Source of the DNA: Gemmatimonadota bacterium
GTDB lineage: Bacteria > Gemmatimonadota > Gemmatimonadetes > Gemmatimonadales > Gemmatimonadaceae
DNA: 46,683 bases
Direction: 5' to 3'
Assembly: GCA_003223455.1 (NCBI GenBank)
Contig: QHVE01000015.1
Location: 6,279-52,961 of the forward strand
Shown here: one piece after another, positions 9,999-17,809 of the stretch
Position numbering within the stretch: the first letter of the stretch is position 1
Layout of the letters: every line of letters starts with the position of its first letter
Notes under the pieces: generated by a model
Database searches by the model: none
What the model saw: the letters and a program-made list of their open reading frames with translations, nothing else
Told to the model about the DNA's origin: nothing
Translations under genes and position numbers: made by a program

Positions 9999-12020
9999 GT
10001 GACAGACATCCTGCTCGACCGGCTGGTCGCCGCGGTCGGGGCCCAATACCTGGTGGACGCGGAGATTGGCCGAGGCGGAATGGCCGTCGTCTACCGCGCG
10101 ACCGACGTGCGTCTCAACCGCCGCGTCGCGATCAAGCTGCTCCCGCCGGAGCTCGCGTTCAATGCAGACGTTCGCGAGCGCTTCCTCCGCGAGGCGCAGA
10201 CGTCGGCGCAGCTCGCGCATCCGCACATCGTCCCGATCTACACGGTCGACGAGCGCGCGGGGATGGTGTACTTCGTCATGGCGCTCGTCGACGGCGAGAG
10301 TCTCGCGCAGCGATTGTCGCGCGAGCCGCAGCTGCCGATTGCCGATGCGAGGCGCATCCTCGCCGACGTAGCCGATGCGCTGGCGTATGCGCACGAGCGC
10401 GGCGTCGTGCACCGCGACGTGAAGCCGGACAACATCATGATCGACCGCGTCACTGGTCGCGCGGTCGTGACGGACTTCGGGATCGCCCGCGCGGCCGCCG
10501 GTGACTCGCGGCTCACCGTGACCGGCGTCGCGGTGGGGACGCCGGCCTACATGTCTCCCGAGCAGGCGATCGGCGAGCGCGAGCTCGACGGGCGCAGCGA
10601 CATCTATTCGCTCGGCGTGGTCGGCTACCAGATGCTCGCCGGCGCGACGCCGTTCCGCGCCGCGAACACGCCGGCAATGCTGGTGAAGCATCTCTCGGAG
10701 ACGCCGCGGCCGCTCCACGTGCTGCGCCCCGACGCGCCATCCGCGCTCGTGCACGCGATCATGCGCGCGCTGGCGAAGAAGCCGGAGCACCGCTGGAACG
10801 ACGCAGCGGCATTCCGCGCCGCGATCCTGGATCAGCGCGACGCCGGCGCGTATGCCGAGCCCACGGCGGAACCGGCGCCCACGGCGCCACCACGCAGCGA
10901 CGAACGGCAGCGGACAGAGCCCGCGCCGTTCTACCAGTCGCCGTTCACCGGACCGGCACACGCACCACCACGTCTGTCGCGGCAACAGGAGCCCGCCTAC
11001 GCGCAGTCGGGGTTCCCACAGCTACCGGGTGTGCCACCGATGCCGCCGATGCCCGCGCTTCCGGCGTATGGAACCAAAGCCGATTGGCGCGAGTGGCGGC
11101 GACTGCAGCGACGCTGGGACGAGGAGCGTCGTCGCCGCGAGAAGATGTCGTTCAAGCAGCGCCGCAAGGACGAGGAGCTCGACGTCACGCGCCCGGTCGA
11201 GGAGCGCGTGGGACAGTGGCGACATCGCGCGTTTGGCGGACTCACCGCGATCGGCGGGCTGGCGACGATCAACGTGGTCACGTCGCCCCACTTCATGTGG
11301 TTCGCCTTTCCCGGGGCGTTCATCTTCCTCGGCATCCTGTCTCATGCGGGCCGGCTGTGGTTCGATGGCATTCCGCTCTCGCGGCTGTTCCAGCGCGGCA
11401 CGCTGCCGCCGGAGAGCACCGCCGGATCGCTCCCTCCGGCCGTACCGTCGGGTCAGCGCGTCGACGCCGTCGCGCTGCGCCTCGCGTCGTCGCACGTGCT
11501 CGCGGGGCCCCACGGTGGCGTGGTGCGCCGCGCCGCCGAAGACCGCATCGCGGTCGAGGACACCGTCGGCCGGCTCGCGCCCGCCGAGCGGGAGATGATC
11601 CCGGACGTGCTCCCCACCGTCACCGCGCTCGCGGAGCGAGTCGGATCGCTCGCGACCACGCTGCATGGTCTCGACGCCGATGTGAACACGGCGTCGGTCA
11701 CCTCGCTTCAGCAGCGCCTCGCCGCGCTGCGTGCCGAAGCCGGCGATGCGCCGACACCCGAGCACGAGCGTCGCATCGCGCTGCTCGAGCGTCAGCATGC
11801 GACCATCACCGAGCTCAGCGAACGGCGAGGCATCCTCGCGTCGCAGCTCGAGAGCGCGAGCCTCGCACTGCGCAACCTGCGACTCGATCTCTCGAAGCTG
11901 CGCTCATCGGGACTCGGCAGCGCGATGTCCGATCTGAACAGCGCGACACAGGAAGCTCGCGCGATCAGCCGGGAGATCGGGCATGCCCTGGACGCCGTAG
12001 CGGAAGTGAAGCGGCTCTAG
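9999..12020 (+). CDS. Hanks-type Ser/Thr protein kinase with 2TM and coiled-coil C-terminus (copy 2)
   Basis: A 673-residue paralogue of the preceding gene with the same layout. The glycine loop GRGGMAVVY is at 24-32, K46 is in VAIK, HRDVKPDN has H138 and D140, DFG is at 159, and MSPEQ follows. The linker is Pro/Ala-rich and disordered. A two-helix membrane segment (about 408-452, including FMWFAFPGAFIFLGIL) comes before a long charged helix (about 510-670). The RLAPAEREMIPDVLPT block matches the LPKAERERFGDVARSA block of copy 1, so the C-terminal modules are homologous too. Translation starts at GTG 9999, three bases after the stop of copy 1, which implies coupling. The two kinases may form heteromers or phosphorylate each other; this is inference. 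Confidence 0.9.
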   Translation: MTDILLDRLVAAVGAQYLVDAEIGRGGMAVVYRATDVRLNRRVAIKLLPPELAFNADVRERFLREAQTSAQLAHPHIVPIYTVDERAGMVYFVMALVDGESLAQRLSREPQLPIADARRILADVADALAYAHERGVVHRDVKPDNIMIDRVTGRAVVTDFGIARAAAGDSRLTVTGVAVGTPAYMSPEQAIGERELDGRSDIYSLGVVGYQMLAGATPFRAANTPAMLVKHLSETPRPLHVLRPDAPSALVHAIMRALAKKPEHRWNDAAAFRAAILDQRDAGAYAEPTAEPAPTAPPRSDERQRTEPAPFYQSPFTGPAHAPPRLSRQQEPAYAQSGFPQLPGVPPMPPMPALPAYGTKADWREWRRLQRRWDEERRRREKMSFKQRRKDEELDVTRPVEERVGQWRHRAFGGLTAIGGLATINVVTSPHFMWFAFPGAFIFLGILSHAGRLWFDGIPLSRLFQRGTLPPESTAGSLPPAVPSGQRVDAVALRLASSHVLAGPHGGVVRRAAEDRIAVEDTVGRLAPAEREMIPDVLPTVTALAERVGSLATTLHGLDADVNTASVTSLQQRLAALRAEAGDAPTPEHERRIALLERQHATITELSERRGILASQLESASLALRNLRLDLSKLRSSGLGSAMSDLNSATQEARAISREIGHALDAVAEVKRL

Positions 12021-12082
12021 CGACGCAGCTGCCAGCCACTGCGTTCGGAGATCTCGGCTTCGAGGCGCTGAACCGTCGGGTG

Positions 12083-12904
12083 TCAGCGGACGAGCAGCGC
12101 CGCGATCGCATCGGCGATGGGACGCGGCGCATCTTCGGGTGTGAAGTGCTTCACGCCGGGCACGACCTCGAGTGTCGCACCGGGAATGGCCCCCGCCAGA
12201 CGTCTGCCCAGCCTGAGAGAGAGGAAGGGATCGTGCGCCCCCCAGATGACGGCGGTCGGCGCGGCGATCTCCCCAAGGCGCTGCGCGAGGGCGCGCGTCT
12301 CCCCCGCGTCGAGCGCGCGGAGATGCTGCATGAACACCGCGCGCCCGTCGTCCGATGTGAAGGGACGAAGGAAGCGGTCGATCGAGTGCATGGCGCGCGA
12401 GGCGTCGACATAACCCCGCTCGAGGTCGGCGCGCAGGATGGCGAGCACCCACTTCGGTGGCACCTTGCCGGTGAGCCTGAGCAGCGTGCGGGCGAGTCGA
12501 ACATCTCGCGTCGGCCATCCGGTGAACGCGACACTGTCGATCAGCGCGAGTCGGGTCACGCGCGCCGGAGCATGGATCACCAACGCCTGGGCTACGCCTC
12601 CGCCGAGGTCGTGGCCGACGATGCATGCGCGATGGATCCCGAGCGCGTCCATCAACGCCACCACCCGCTCGCCGTGGGCGCGAAGCGTGAGCGATCGCGC
12701 CTGGGGCGGGTCGCTGCGTCCATAGCCGAGCAGATCGACGACCACGAGCCGATGCCCCGCGGGCATCAGCGGAATGACGTCGGTCCAGAGGTGGCCGGAG
12801 GTCGGAAACCCGTGCAGGAAGACGACGGGCTCGCCGGCGCCCCGCGTGCCGGCCGCGTAGTAGTACAGTCGAGCGCCGTCGAGATCGATGAACTCACCCC
12901 GCAC
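12083..12904 (-). CDS. Alpha/beta hydrolase with Asp nucleophile (epoxide hydrolase/haloalkane dehalogenase-like)
   Basis: A 273-residue cytoplasmic alpha/beta-hydrolase. The oxyanion region is HGFPTSGHLW at 31-40, and the nucleophile elbow reads GHDLGGG with D99 in place of the usual Ser. The acid is probably the Asp in WGAHDPF and the base the His in VKHFTPEDAP. An Asp nucleophile is typical of epoxide hydrolases and haloalkane or fluoroacetate dehalogenases. The Trp that usually follows Asp in the first two groups is Leu here, so the substrate cannot be named. The start is a GTG at 12904, just before FIDLDGARLYYYAAG. The gene is convergent with kinase copy 2, 62 bases apart, and lies in the same direction as the LTXXQ-like gene, separated by a terminator. 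Confidence 0.85.
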   Translation of the reverse strand: MRGEFIDLDGARLYYYAAGTRGAGEPVVFLHGFPTSGHLWTDVIPLMPAGHRLVVVDLLGYGRSDPPQARSLTLRAHGERVVALMDALGIHRACIVGHDLGGGVAQALVIHAPARVTRLALIDSVAFTGWPTRDVRLARTLLRLTGKVPPKWVLAILRADLERGYVDASRAMHSIDRFLRPFTSDDGRAVFMQHLRALDAGETRALAQRLGEIAAPTAVIWGAHDPFLSLRLGRRLAGAIPGATLEVVPGVKHFTPEDAPRPIADAIAALLVR

Positions 12905-12994
12905 GACGTCGGCGGCGCGAGCGGAGCGACTCAGGATGCGCGGGTGGGCTCATGCGCCAAGATGCCGAGCACGCGCATTCGCGACAAGCGCGGA

Positions 12995-13036
12995 CAAAAG
13001 CAGCGCGGGCTGACGACATCTCGTCGTCAGCCCGCG
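12995..13036 (-). terminator. Intrinsic terminator after the LTXXQ-like gene
   Basis: Positions 13004-13017 and 13023-13036 form a perfect 14-bp GC-rich stem with a five-base loop. On the minus strand it is followed by a short TTTT run (12999-12996). It lies 27 bases past the stop of the 13063-13476 gene. Confidence 0.8.
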
Positions 13037-13062
13037 GAGAATCTCACTGCAAGCGAAGCCGG

Positions 13063-13476
13063 TTAGCGGTTGCCCGGCCCGCCGCCTTGACGCATCTGCT
13101 CCATGCGCGCCTTCTGCTCGGCGAGGTTCTTGTCGAAGATCGCCTGCTGCTCCGGCGTCAGAATCGCGCGGATCTCGGGGTTTCTCTTGTCGTTCAGCGC
13201 CTGCATCTTCTTGAACGCCTCGGCGCGATCACCGCCACCCTGCATGGACTCGCGAATTGCCTGCGTCTCGGGCTGATACTTCGCCTGGATCTCGGCGACC
13301 TTGGCCTTCTGAGCTTCGGTGAGCTCGATGCCGTTCAGCGTGCGGTTGAAGCCCCCACGCCCGCCGCCAGGTCCACCCTGCTGCGTCGGAGCCTGAGTAC
13401 CGGCCTGGGCACCAGCGACCGCGGCGCTACCGGCGAGGAGGGCGACGCCGAGCGCCGCGATGCGGATTGCCTTCAT
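13063..13476 (-). CDS. Exported Spy/CpxP-like (LTXXQ motif) protein
   Basis: A 137-residue protein with a clear Sec signal (MKAIRIAALGVALLAGSAA, cleavage likely after AGAQ). The mature part is mostly helical and charged. Two LTXXQ-type motifs are visible: LTEAQKAKVAEIQ and LTPEQQAIFDKN. Proteins of this type are periplasmic chaperones or stress sensors related to Spy and CpxP. The N- and C-terminal ends of the mature protein are Gln/Gly-rich and probably flexible. The reading frame extends to 13524, but the ATG at 13476 directly precedes the signal sequence. No two-component partner lies next to it, so a Cpx-like role is not supported by context. A strong terminator follows. Confidence 0.8.
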   Translation of the reverse strand: MKAIRIAALGVALLAGSAAVAGAQAGTQAPTQQGGPGGGRGGFNRTLNGIELTEAQKAKVAEIQAKYQPETQAIRESMQGGGDRAEAFKKMQALNDKRNPEIRAILTPEQQAIFDKNLAEQKARMEQMRQGGGPGNR

Positions 13477-13655
13477 GAAGAGATACCTCGTGTGATGGAT
13501 GGACGTGCTAATGACTAACGTCATGAGTAGACGTCACTTACGCGCGGCCCTCTAGCGAACCGGGGTACATTCGCCATACTTACCCGGCTACCATCCGGGC
13601 GTTCCGTCCGGCGTCGTCGTGTCGTCTGGTGTTTCCGCTAGCTCCGTGAGCAATT

Positions 13656-14834
13656 GTGACTCTACCGTCGACCCCGAACTCCCCCGCCGCTCCCGCCCCC
13701 GCCCCCGCGACCCCGGCTACAGCGCCTCCGGCTCCGTTCTCGCCGCCGGCGACGCCGGTGAAGTTCCCGCTGGATTGGCTGTTGCGACATGCTGCCGCGC
13801 CCATCCGGTACAGAGCCCTCACCGACGTCGCTCGGCTGTCGCCGACCGAGACCGCTCAGGTCTCCAATCTTCCCTTTACGCACGCCCCAGCGCTGCTGTT
13901 GGCGGTGCAGCAGGGAATCGATGGGACGTGGGAAGGGGGTATGCTCGCGCTCCCTTCGGCCAAGGCGCATCGGTTCGAGGGGATCGGTACAATCCCAGCC
14001 GTTCGGCGTCTGATGGAGCTCGGGTGGAACAAGGACACCCCGCCGCTGATGCACGCGCGCCGGGCGCTGTTCCGCCTGCTCGCCGAAGACGACGATCCTA
14101 CCTACCTGTACGAGCTGGCCGGAAAGCACCGACTCGACGAGGATGAGGTGAAGCGCGGACGGCTCGCGTTGCGTGAGGCGGCCGCATCGGCGCTGGCCCA
14201 GGCCGGCTACGAAGGAGATCCCCGCCTGCGCGGCGCGGCGCGGCGCATCGTCACGCGCATGGCCGACTACCTGCGGTCGCCGCTCGCGCAGAAGCCGTTC
14301 ATCCGCCAGGGCAACCAGCACATGCTCGCCGCGGAGGCCACACCGCCGTCGTTTCACGTCGTGATGATGCTGGCGCACATGCCGCTGTTCCGCGCCGAGC
14401 ATCACCGCGAGATGGACGCATTGTACACCCATCTGACGCAGCCGCTGCCTCGTCAGGAAGCGATCCAGCTCGTGCACGGCAAGCCGGTGCCGGTACCGAA
14501 TCTCGTGCTCGGCGACCTGCTGCCGCATCGCAACGCGGTCGATGCCGACGTCGCCTTCGCGCTGTACTGGCTCGAGCTGATGGGGCGGCTGGGGTTCCTG
14601 CGGCGCAACGAGAACTGGTCGAAACTGCTCGAGCGGTTCCTCGAGGATCGCGACCGTGACGGAGTGTGGCATCCGCACAAGGGAATGGACGTCGTGCCGC
14701 GAAGCGCCAGCCCGCACGCGTGGCCGATCTATCCGCTCGAGCCCGTGCTCGAAGGGGAGGCGCGCTGGACCGACTTCACGTTCCGCCTCGGGCTCATCGC
14801 GCGTCTCGCCGGCCGTCCGATCGAGATCGTCTGA
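13656..14834 (+). CDS. Conserved-looking hypothetical protein, helical repeat-like
   Basis: A 392-residue protein starting at GTG 13656 that I do not recognise with certainty. After a Pro/Ala-rich N-terminal tail (about 1-33) it begins KFPLDWLLRHAAAPIRYRAL and then shows paired helices with motifs such as GIDGTWEGG, GIGTIPAVRRLMELGW, RQGNQHMLAAEAT and DRDRDGVWHPHKGMD. The W-x-G and D-G-x-W-H motifs spaced along helices recall the alpha/alpha-barrel of prenyltransferase/squalene-cyclase-like proteins, but this is only an impression. There is no signal peptide or membrane segment. Its last codons overlap the presumed start of the frameshifted hydrolase, and rhlE follows on the same strand. Confidence 0.65.
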   Translation: MTLPSTPNSPAAPAPAPATPATAPPAPFSPPATPVKFPLDWLLRHAAAPIRYRALTDVARLSPTETAQVSNLPFTHAPALLLAVQQGIDGTWEGGMLALPSAKAHRFEGIGTIPAVRRLMELGWNKDTPPLMHARRALFRLLAEDDDPTYLYELAGKHRLDEDEVKRGRLALREAAASALAQAGYEGDPRLRGAARRIVTRMADYLRSPLAQKPFIRQGNQHMLAAEATPPSFHVVMMLAHMPLFRAEHHREMDALYTHLTQPLPRQEAIQLVHGKPVPVPNLVLGDLLPHRNAVDADVAFALYWLELMGRLGFLRRNENWSKLLERFLEDRDRDGVWHPHKGMDVVPRSASPHAWPIYPLEPVLEGEARWTDFTFRLGLIARLAGRPIEIV

Positions 14835-15701
14835 CGCCGCCGCAGCACCAGCGCAGGCCGCGACGCGGCCGGCTGCCGATCGAACGGATCTTTCCCGCCG
14901 GCGCGGAGGGCGTACGCGCGCACCACGTCACGCTATCCGATGGCCTGGCGGTTCGCGTGGCCGAATCCGGCACGGCTGACGCACCGCCCGTGCTCCTCGT
15001 ACACGGGTGGGGGGCGTCGATCTACATGTGGCGCGACTGGTTCGCGCCCCTCGCCGCGAGTGGCCACCACGTGGTGGCGATGGACCTTCCCGGCCACGGT
15101 CTCTCGGACAAGCCGGGGGAGGAAGGACGTTACCGCCTGGAGTCGTTGGTAGCGGCCGTGCGCGAGGTGATCGCGAGAGTCGGACTACAACGTCCGCACG
15201 TCGTCGCCCAGTCGATGGGCGGAACGATCGGGCTCGAGCTGGCGGTGAGTGGGCGTCCACCGCTGGGACGACTCGTGCTGGTGAACCCGGCGTGTTTCGC
15301 GGCTCGTGCCGCGCTGGATCGTGGATCGGGCGCATCGTCGGGTCTATGGAGATCCGACGCGCATCACGACGGAAGACATCGACCAGTACTGGGCACCGTC
15401 GCAGTTCCCGGGGTACGCGCCGGCGATGCGGCGTCTGCTCCACGAGTTCACGTGGACGCGACCTTCCGTGTCGGTGATGGTGCAGCGCCTCCGTACGCTC
15501 CCCCCGCCGACCTCGCCGCCGCTCGTGGTGCTCGGCACGCGCGACCGGCTCGTGCGCGATGCGCGCTCGTATGCGGCGGCGCTCCGGAAGGCGGGGGCGC
15601 CGCTCGAGATCTACGCGTCCGTCGGCGGAGGCCACGCGGTGAACGAGGAACGGCCGCAGGAGATGCTCGCACTGGTGACCGCATTCCTCGACCGGACGTG
15701 A
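14831..15701 (+). pseudogene. Alpha/beta hydrolase, frameshifted near 15298
   Basis: The N-terminal part reads as a normal Ser alpha/beta hydrolase: HGWGASIYMWRDWF for the oxyanion loop, MDLPGHGLSDKPGE, and the nucleophile elbow VVAQSMGGTIGLE. After LVNPACF (ending at 15298) this frame turns into Arg/Ala-rich nonsense. The expected continuation appears in the +1 frame from about 15300: RLVPRWIVDRAHRRVYG, then VVLGTRDRLV with the acid Asp and GGGHAVNEE with the catalytic His, ending at 15701. One extra base, or loss of a short block with a frame change, explains this. The break coincides with a perfect hairpin at 15298-15313 (6-bp stem, 4-base loop). The start is unclear: CTG at 14831 overlaps the previous stop, and no ATG is available. 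It may be a real pseudogene or a sequence error. Confidence 0.8.
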
Positions 15702-15796
15702 CGAGCCGTCGAAAATAGAGAGGATGCTGCAGGAGCGACGACAGCAGACCGTCAGGTAGACGACAGCGCCGTCTCCGGGTAGCTTTCGCACCACGC

Positions 15797-16996
15797 ATGC
15801 CCAAGTCGAAGCAGCACGACGCGCCGGCCCCGATCGCCGACGCCACCGACGAGACCGTCGGTTTCGAGGCCCTCGGCCTACACGAAACGATCCTCGCGGC
15901 GATCCGCGACGCCGGATACACGACGCCGACGCCGATCCAGCGTGACGCGATCCCACTGGCGCGGCGCGGACGCGACCTCATCGGCCTGGCGCAGACGGGC
16001 ACCGGAAAGACCGCCGCGTTCACGCTTCCGATCATCGACCGGCTGATCGACGGGCCGCGCCGAACGCGCGCGCTCATCCTCACGCCGACGCGCGAGCTGT
16101 GCGTGCAGGTGGAGGAGAGCTTTCGCAAGTACGCGAAGCACGCCCCGATCGCGGTCGTGCCGGTGTTCGGCGGCGTTCCGCTCGACCCACAGGAGAAGAA
16201 GCTGCGCGACGGTGTGGACGTCGTGGTCGCCACGCCGGGCCGGCTGATCGATCATCTCGAGCGGCAGAACGTGGTGTTCGACGACCTCGAGGTGCTCGTG
16301 CTCGACGAGGCGGACCGGATGCTCGACATGGGTTTCGCGCCGCAGATCAACCGCATCGTGAGCGAGCTGCCGCCGTATCGCCAAACGCTGCTCTTCAGCG
16401 CGACGATGCCGCCGGAGGTGGAGGCGCTCGCGCGCAAATACCTTCGCAAGCCGGTCGTGGTCCAGGTCGGCGTGCGATCGGCCGCGGCCAGCACGGTGAC
16501 GCACGCGGTCTATCCCGTACCGCGCGAGAAGAAGAACGCGTTGCTCGTGGAGTTGCTCACCGGAGACAAGGAGCACGAGTCGGTGCTCATCTTCACGCGC
16601 ACGAAGCACGGTGCGGACCGTGTCGTGCGCGATCTCGAGAAAGCCGGCGTCCGCGCGACCGCGATGCACGCCGACAAGACGCAGGCGCAGCGCATGCGCG
16701 CCCTGCAGGACTTCAAGGACGGCAAGATCAGCGTGCTGGTGGCGACGGACATCGCGCAGCGCGGCCTGGACATCTCCGGCATCACGCACGTCATCAACTA
16801 CGACGTGCCGCAGCAAGCCGAAGACTACGTGCACCGCATCGGACGGACGGGACGTGCGGCGAAGGAAGGAGACGCCTACACGTTCATGGCACCTGACGAG
16901 ATCGCGATGGTACGCACGATCGAGCGGGTGATCGGCCAGCCGATCCCGCGCATCTCCGTCCCGGGCTACGACTTCGGGACGGTCGCCGCGGACTGA
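15797..16996 (+). CDS. rhlE: DEAD-box ATP-dependent RNA helicase (RhlE-like)
   Basis: A 399-residue helicase core that remodels structured RNA in ribosome assembly, cold adaptation or mRNA decay. Motifs in order: Q motif PTPIQRDAIP, Walker A AQTGTGKT at 65-72, PTRELCVQ, TPGRLIDH, DEAD at 170-173, SAT (LLFSATMPP), TDIAQRGLDI, and HRIGRTGR. The N-terminal tail of about 20 residues is charged. The C-terminus ends soon after motif VI (VPGYDFGTVAAD) without the basic tail often seen in RhlE or DbpA, so target specificity is not evident. The ATG at 15797 is the natural start. It is convergent with the pseudopilin gene, with only one base between the stop codons. Confidence 0.93.
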   Translation: MPKSKQHDAPAPIADATDETVGFEALGLHETILAAIRDAGYTTPTPIQRDAIPLARRGRDLIGLAQTGTGKTAAFTLPIIDRLIDGPRRTRALILTPTRELCVQVEESFRKYAKHAPIAVVPVFGGVPLDPQEKKLRDGVDVVVATPGRLIDHLERQNVVFDDLEVLVLDEADRMLDMGFAPQINRIVSELPPYRQTLLFSATMPPEVEALARKYLRKPVVVQVGVRSAAASTVTHAVYPVPREKKNALLVELLTGDKEHESVLIFTRTKHGADRVVRDLEKAGVRATAMHADKTQAQRMRALQDFKDGKISVLVATDIAQRGLDISGITHVINYDVPQQAEDYVHRIGRTGRAAKEGDAYTFMAPDEIAMVRTIERVIGQPIPRISVPGYDFGTVAAD

Positions 16997-16997
16997 G

Positions 16998-17435
16998 TCA
17001 CCAGCGCAGCCGGCCGAGTCGCGACACGACGAGCGAGTCGGCGGCGCGTCCGCGGCGGACCACCAGCGTGAGATTCGCGGCGCCATACCCGAGGCCGCGC
17101 AGATCGTAGGCGAGTGACTCGCGGTTCACCGCGAGAGAGACCCCGTGCGCGTGCCCGAGCGCGGCGCGCGAGACCAGGGAGCCTGCCTTCCTGAGCTCGA
17201 GCACATCGGCAACGGTGTCGAAGCGCACGCTCATCGACGCGCGCTGGGCAACGGCCTCGTCGCGAGCGCGGGCGACGATCGCCGCCGCCTCGACGACCGC
17301 AGCGCGTGCGGCGGCGCGATCGAGGTAGAGGCCGAGCTGGCGCACGGCGATGCTCGTGACGAGGCCGATGATCGTGAGCACGAGACACAGCTCGACGAGC
17401 GTGAGTCCGGGGCGGTGCGGGGCAGTGAGTCGCAT
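16998..17435 (-). CDS. Pseudopilin with type IV prepilin leader (GspH/FimT-like)
   Basis: A 145-residue protein with a prepilin peptidase site. The short leader MRLTAPHRPG ends in Gly, followed by LTLVELCLVLTIIGL with Glu at +5 of the mature protein, which is the hallmark of type IV pilins and type II pseudopilins. The rest is a small globular domain, DEAVAQRASMSVRFDT onward, typical of GspH/FimT minor pseudopilins. An earlier in-frame ATG at 17462 would lengthen the leader to 19 residues; 17435 gives the usual short leader. No other secretion or pilus gene lies nearby, so it is an orphan here. Its partner machinery must be encoded elsewhere if it is functional. Confidence 0.82.
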   Translation of the reverse strand: MRLTAPHRPGLTLVELCLVLTIIGLVTSIAVRQLGLYLDRAAARAAVVEAAAIVARARDEAVAQRASMSVRFDTVADVLELRKAGSLVSRAALGHAHGVSLAVNRESLAYDLRGLGYGAANLTLVVRRGRAADSLVVSRLGRLRW

Positions 17436-17540
17436 GCACGGAGGCTGCGGTCGATGGCCCATCGCCGCGTCATCGCCGCTGCGCCGGTCGGCACGAAGCC
17501 ACGCAGTTGATCGTGCTCCAACGCGGCGGCATCTTGGCGC

Positions 17541-17798
17541 ATGCCAATCCCCCTTCGCCGGAGTGCGCTCCTGCGCGCCGGAGGCCTCGCGCTGGCGCTC
17601 GCGCTGCCGACGGCCTGCCGGAGTCCGCAGCAGGATGCCTATCTCGTCGAGCAGCTCCGTCAGATGGCCGAGGAGCTGAACGCGTCACGCCAGCAGACGT
17701 CGGATCTCCAGACCCAGCTCGACTCGCTGCGCGGCGTCGTCGCGCGTCAGGACACGCTGCTCACGAGGTTGGCGGCGATGGCCGGAGTGCCCCGGTAG
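17541..17798 (+). CDS. Small exported coiled-coil protein, possible lipoprotein
   Basis: An 85-residue protein. The N-terminus has basic residues, a hydrophobic stretch (ALLRAGGLALALALPTAC) and a Cys at about position 26. The box P-T-A-C is lipobox-like but has Pro where Leu is usual, so lipidation is possible but not certain. The rest (LVEQLRQMAEELNASRQQ onward) has heptad spacing typical of a short coiled coil, much like Lpp or the N-terminal part of YbgF. It may form a trimeric envelope spacer. It starts with ATG at 17541, divergent from the pseudopilin and convergent with the glycosyltransferase. No homologue is named with confidence. Confidence 0.65.
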   Translation: MPIPLRRSALLRAGGLALALALPTACRSPQQDAYLVEQLRQMAEELNASRQQTSDLQTQLDSLRGVVARQDTLLTRLAAMAGVPR

Positions 17799-17809
17799 CG
17801 CGTCGACGA

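Noticed and set aside
13498-13540. Near-palindromic ACGTCA-type elements (AACGTCAT and GACGTCAC) upstream of the LTXXQ-like gene.
   Set aside because: They could be an operator, but two short imperfect copies are not enough to claim one.
14831-15701. Programmed ribosomal frameshifting as the explanation of the hydrolase frame change.
   Set aside because: No slippery heptamer or known stimulator is present, this enzyme family does not use frameshifting, and two other genes in the window show similar breaks with apparent loss of sequence.
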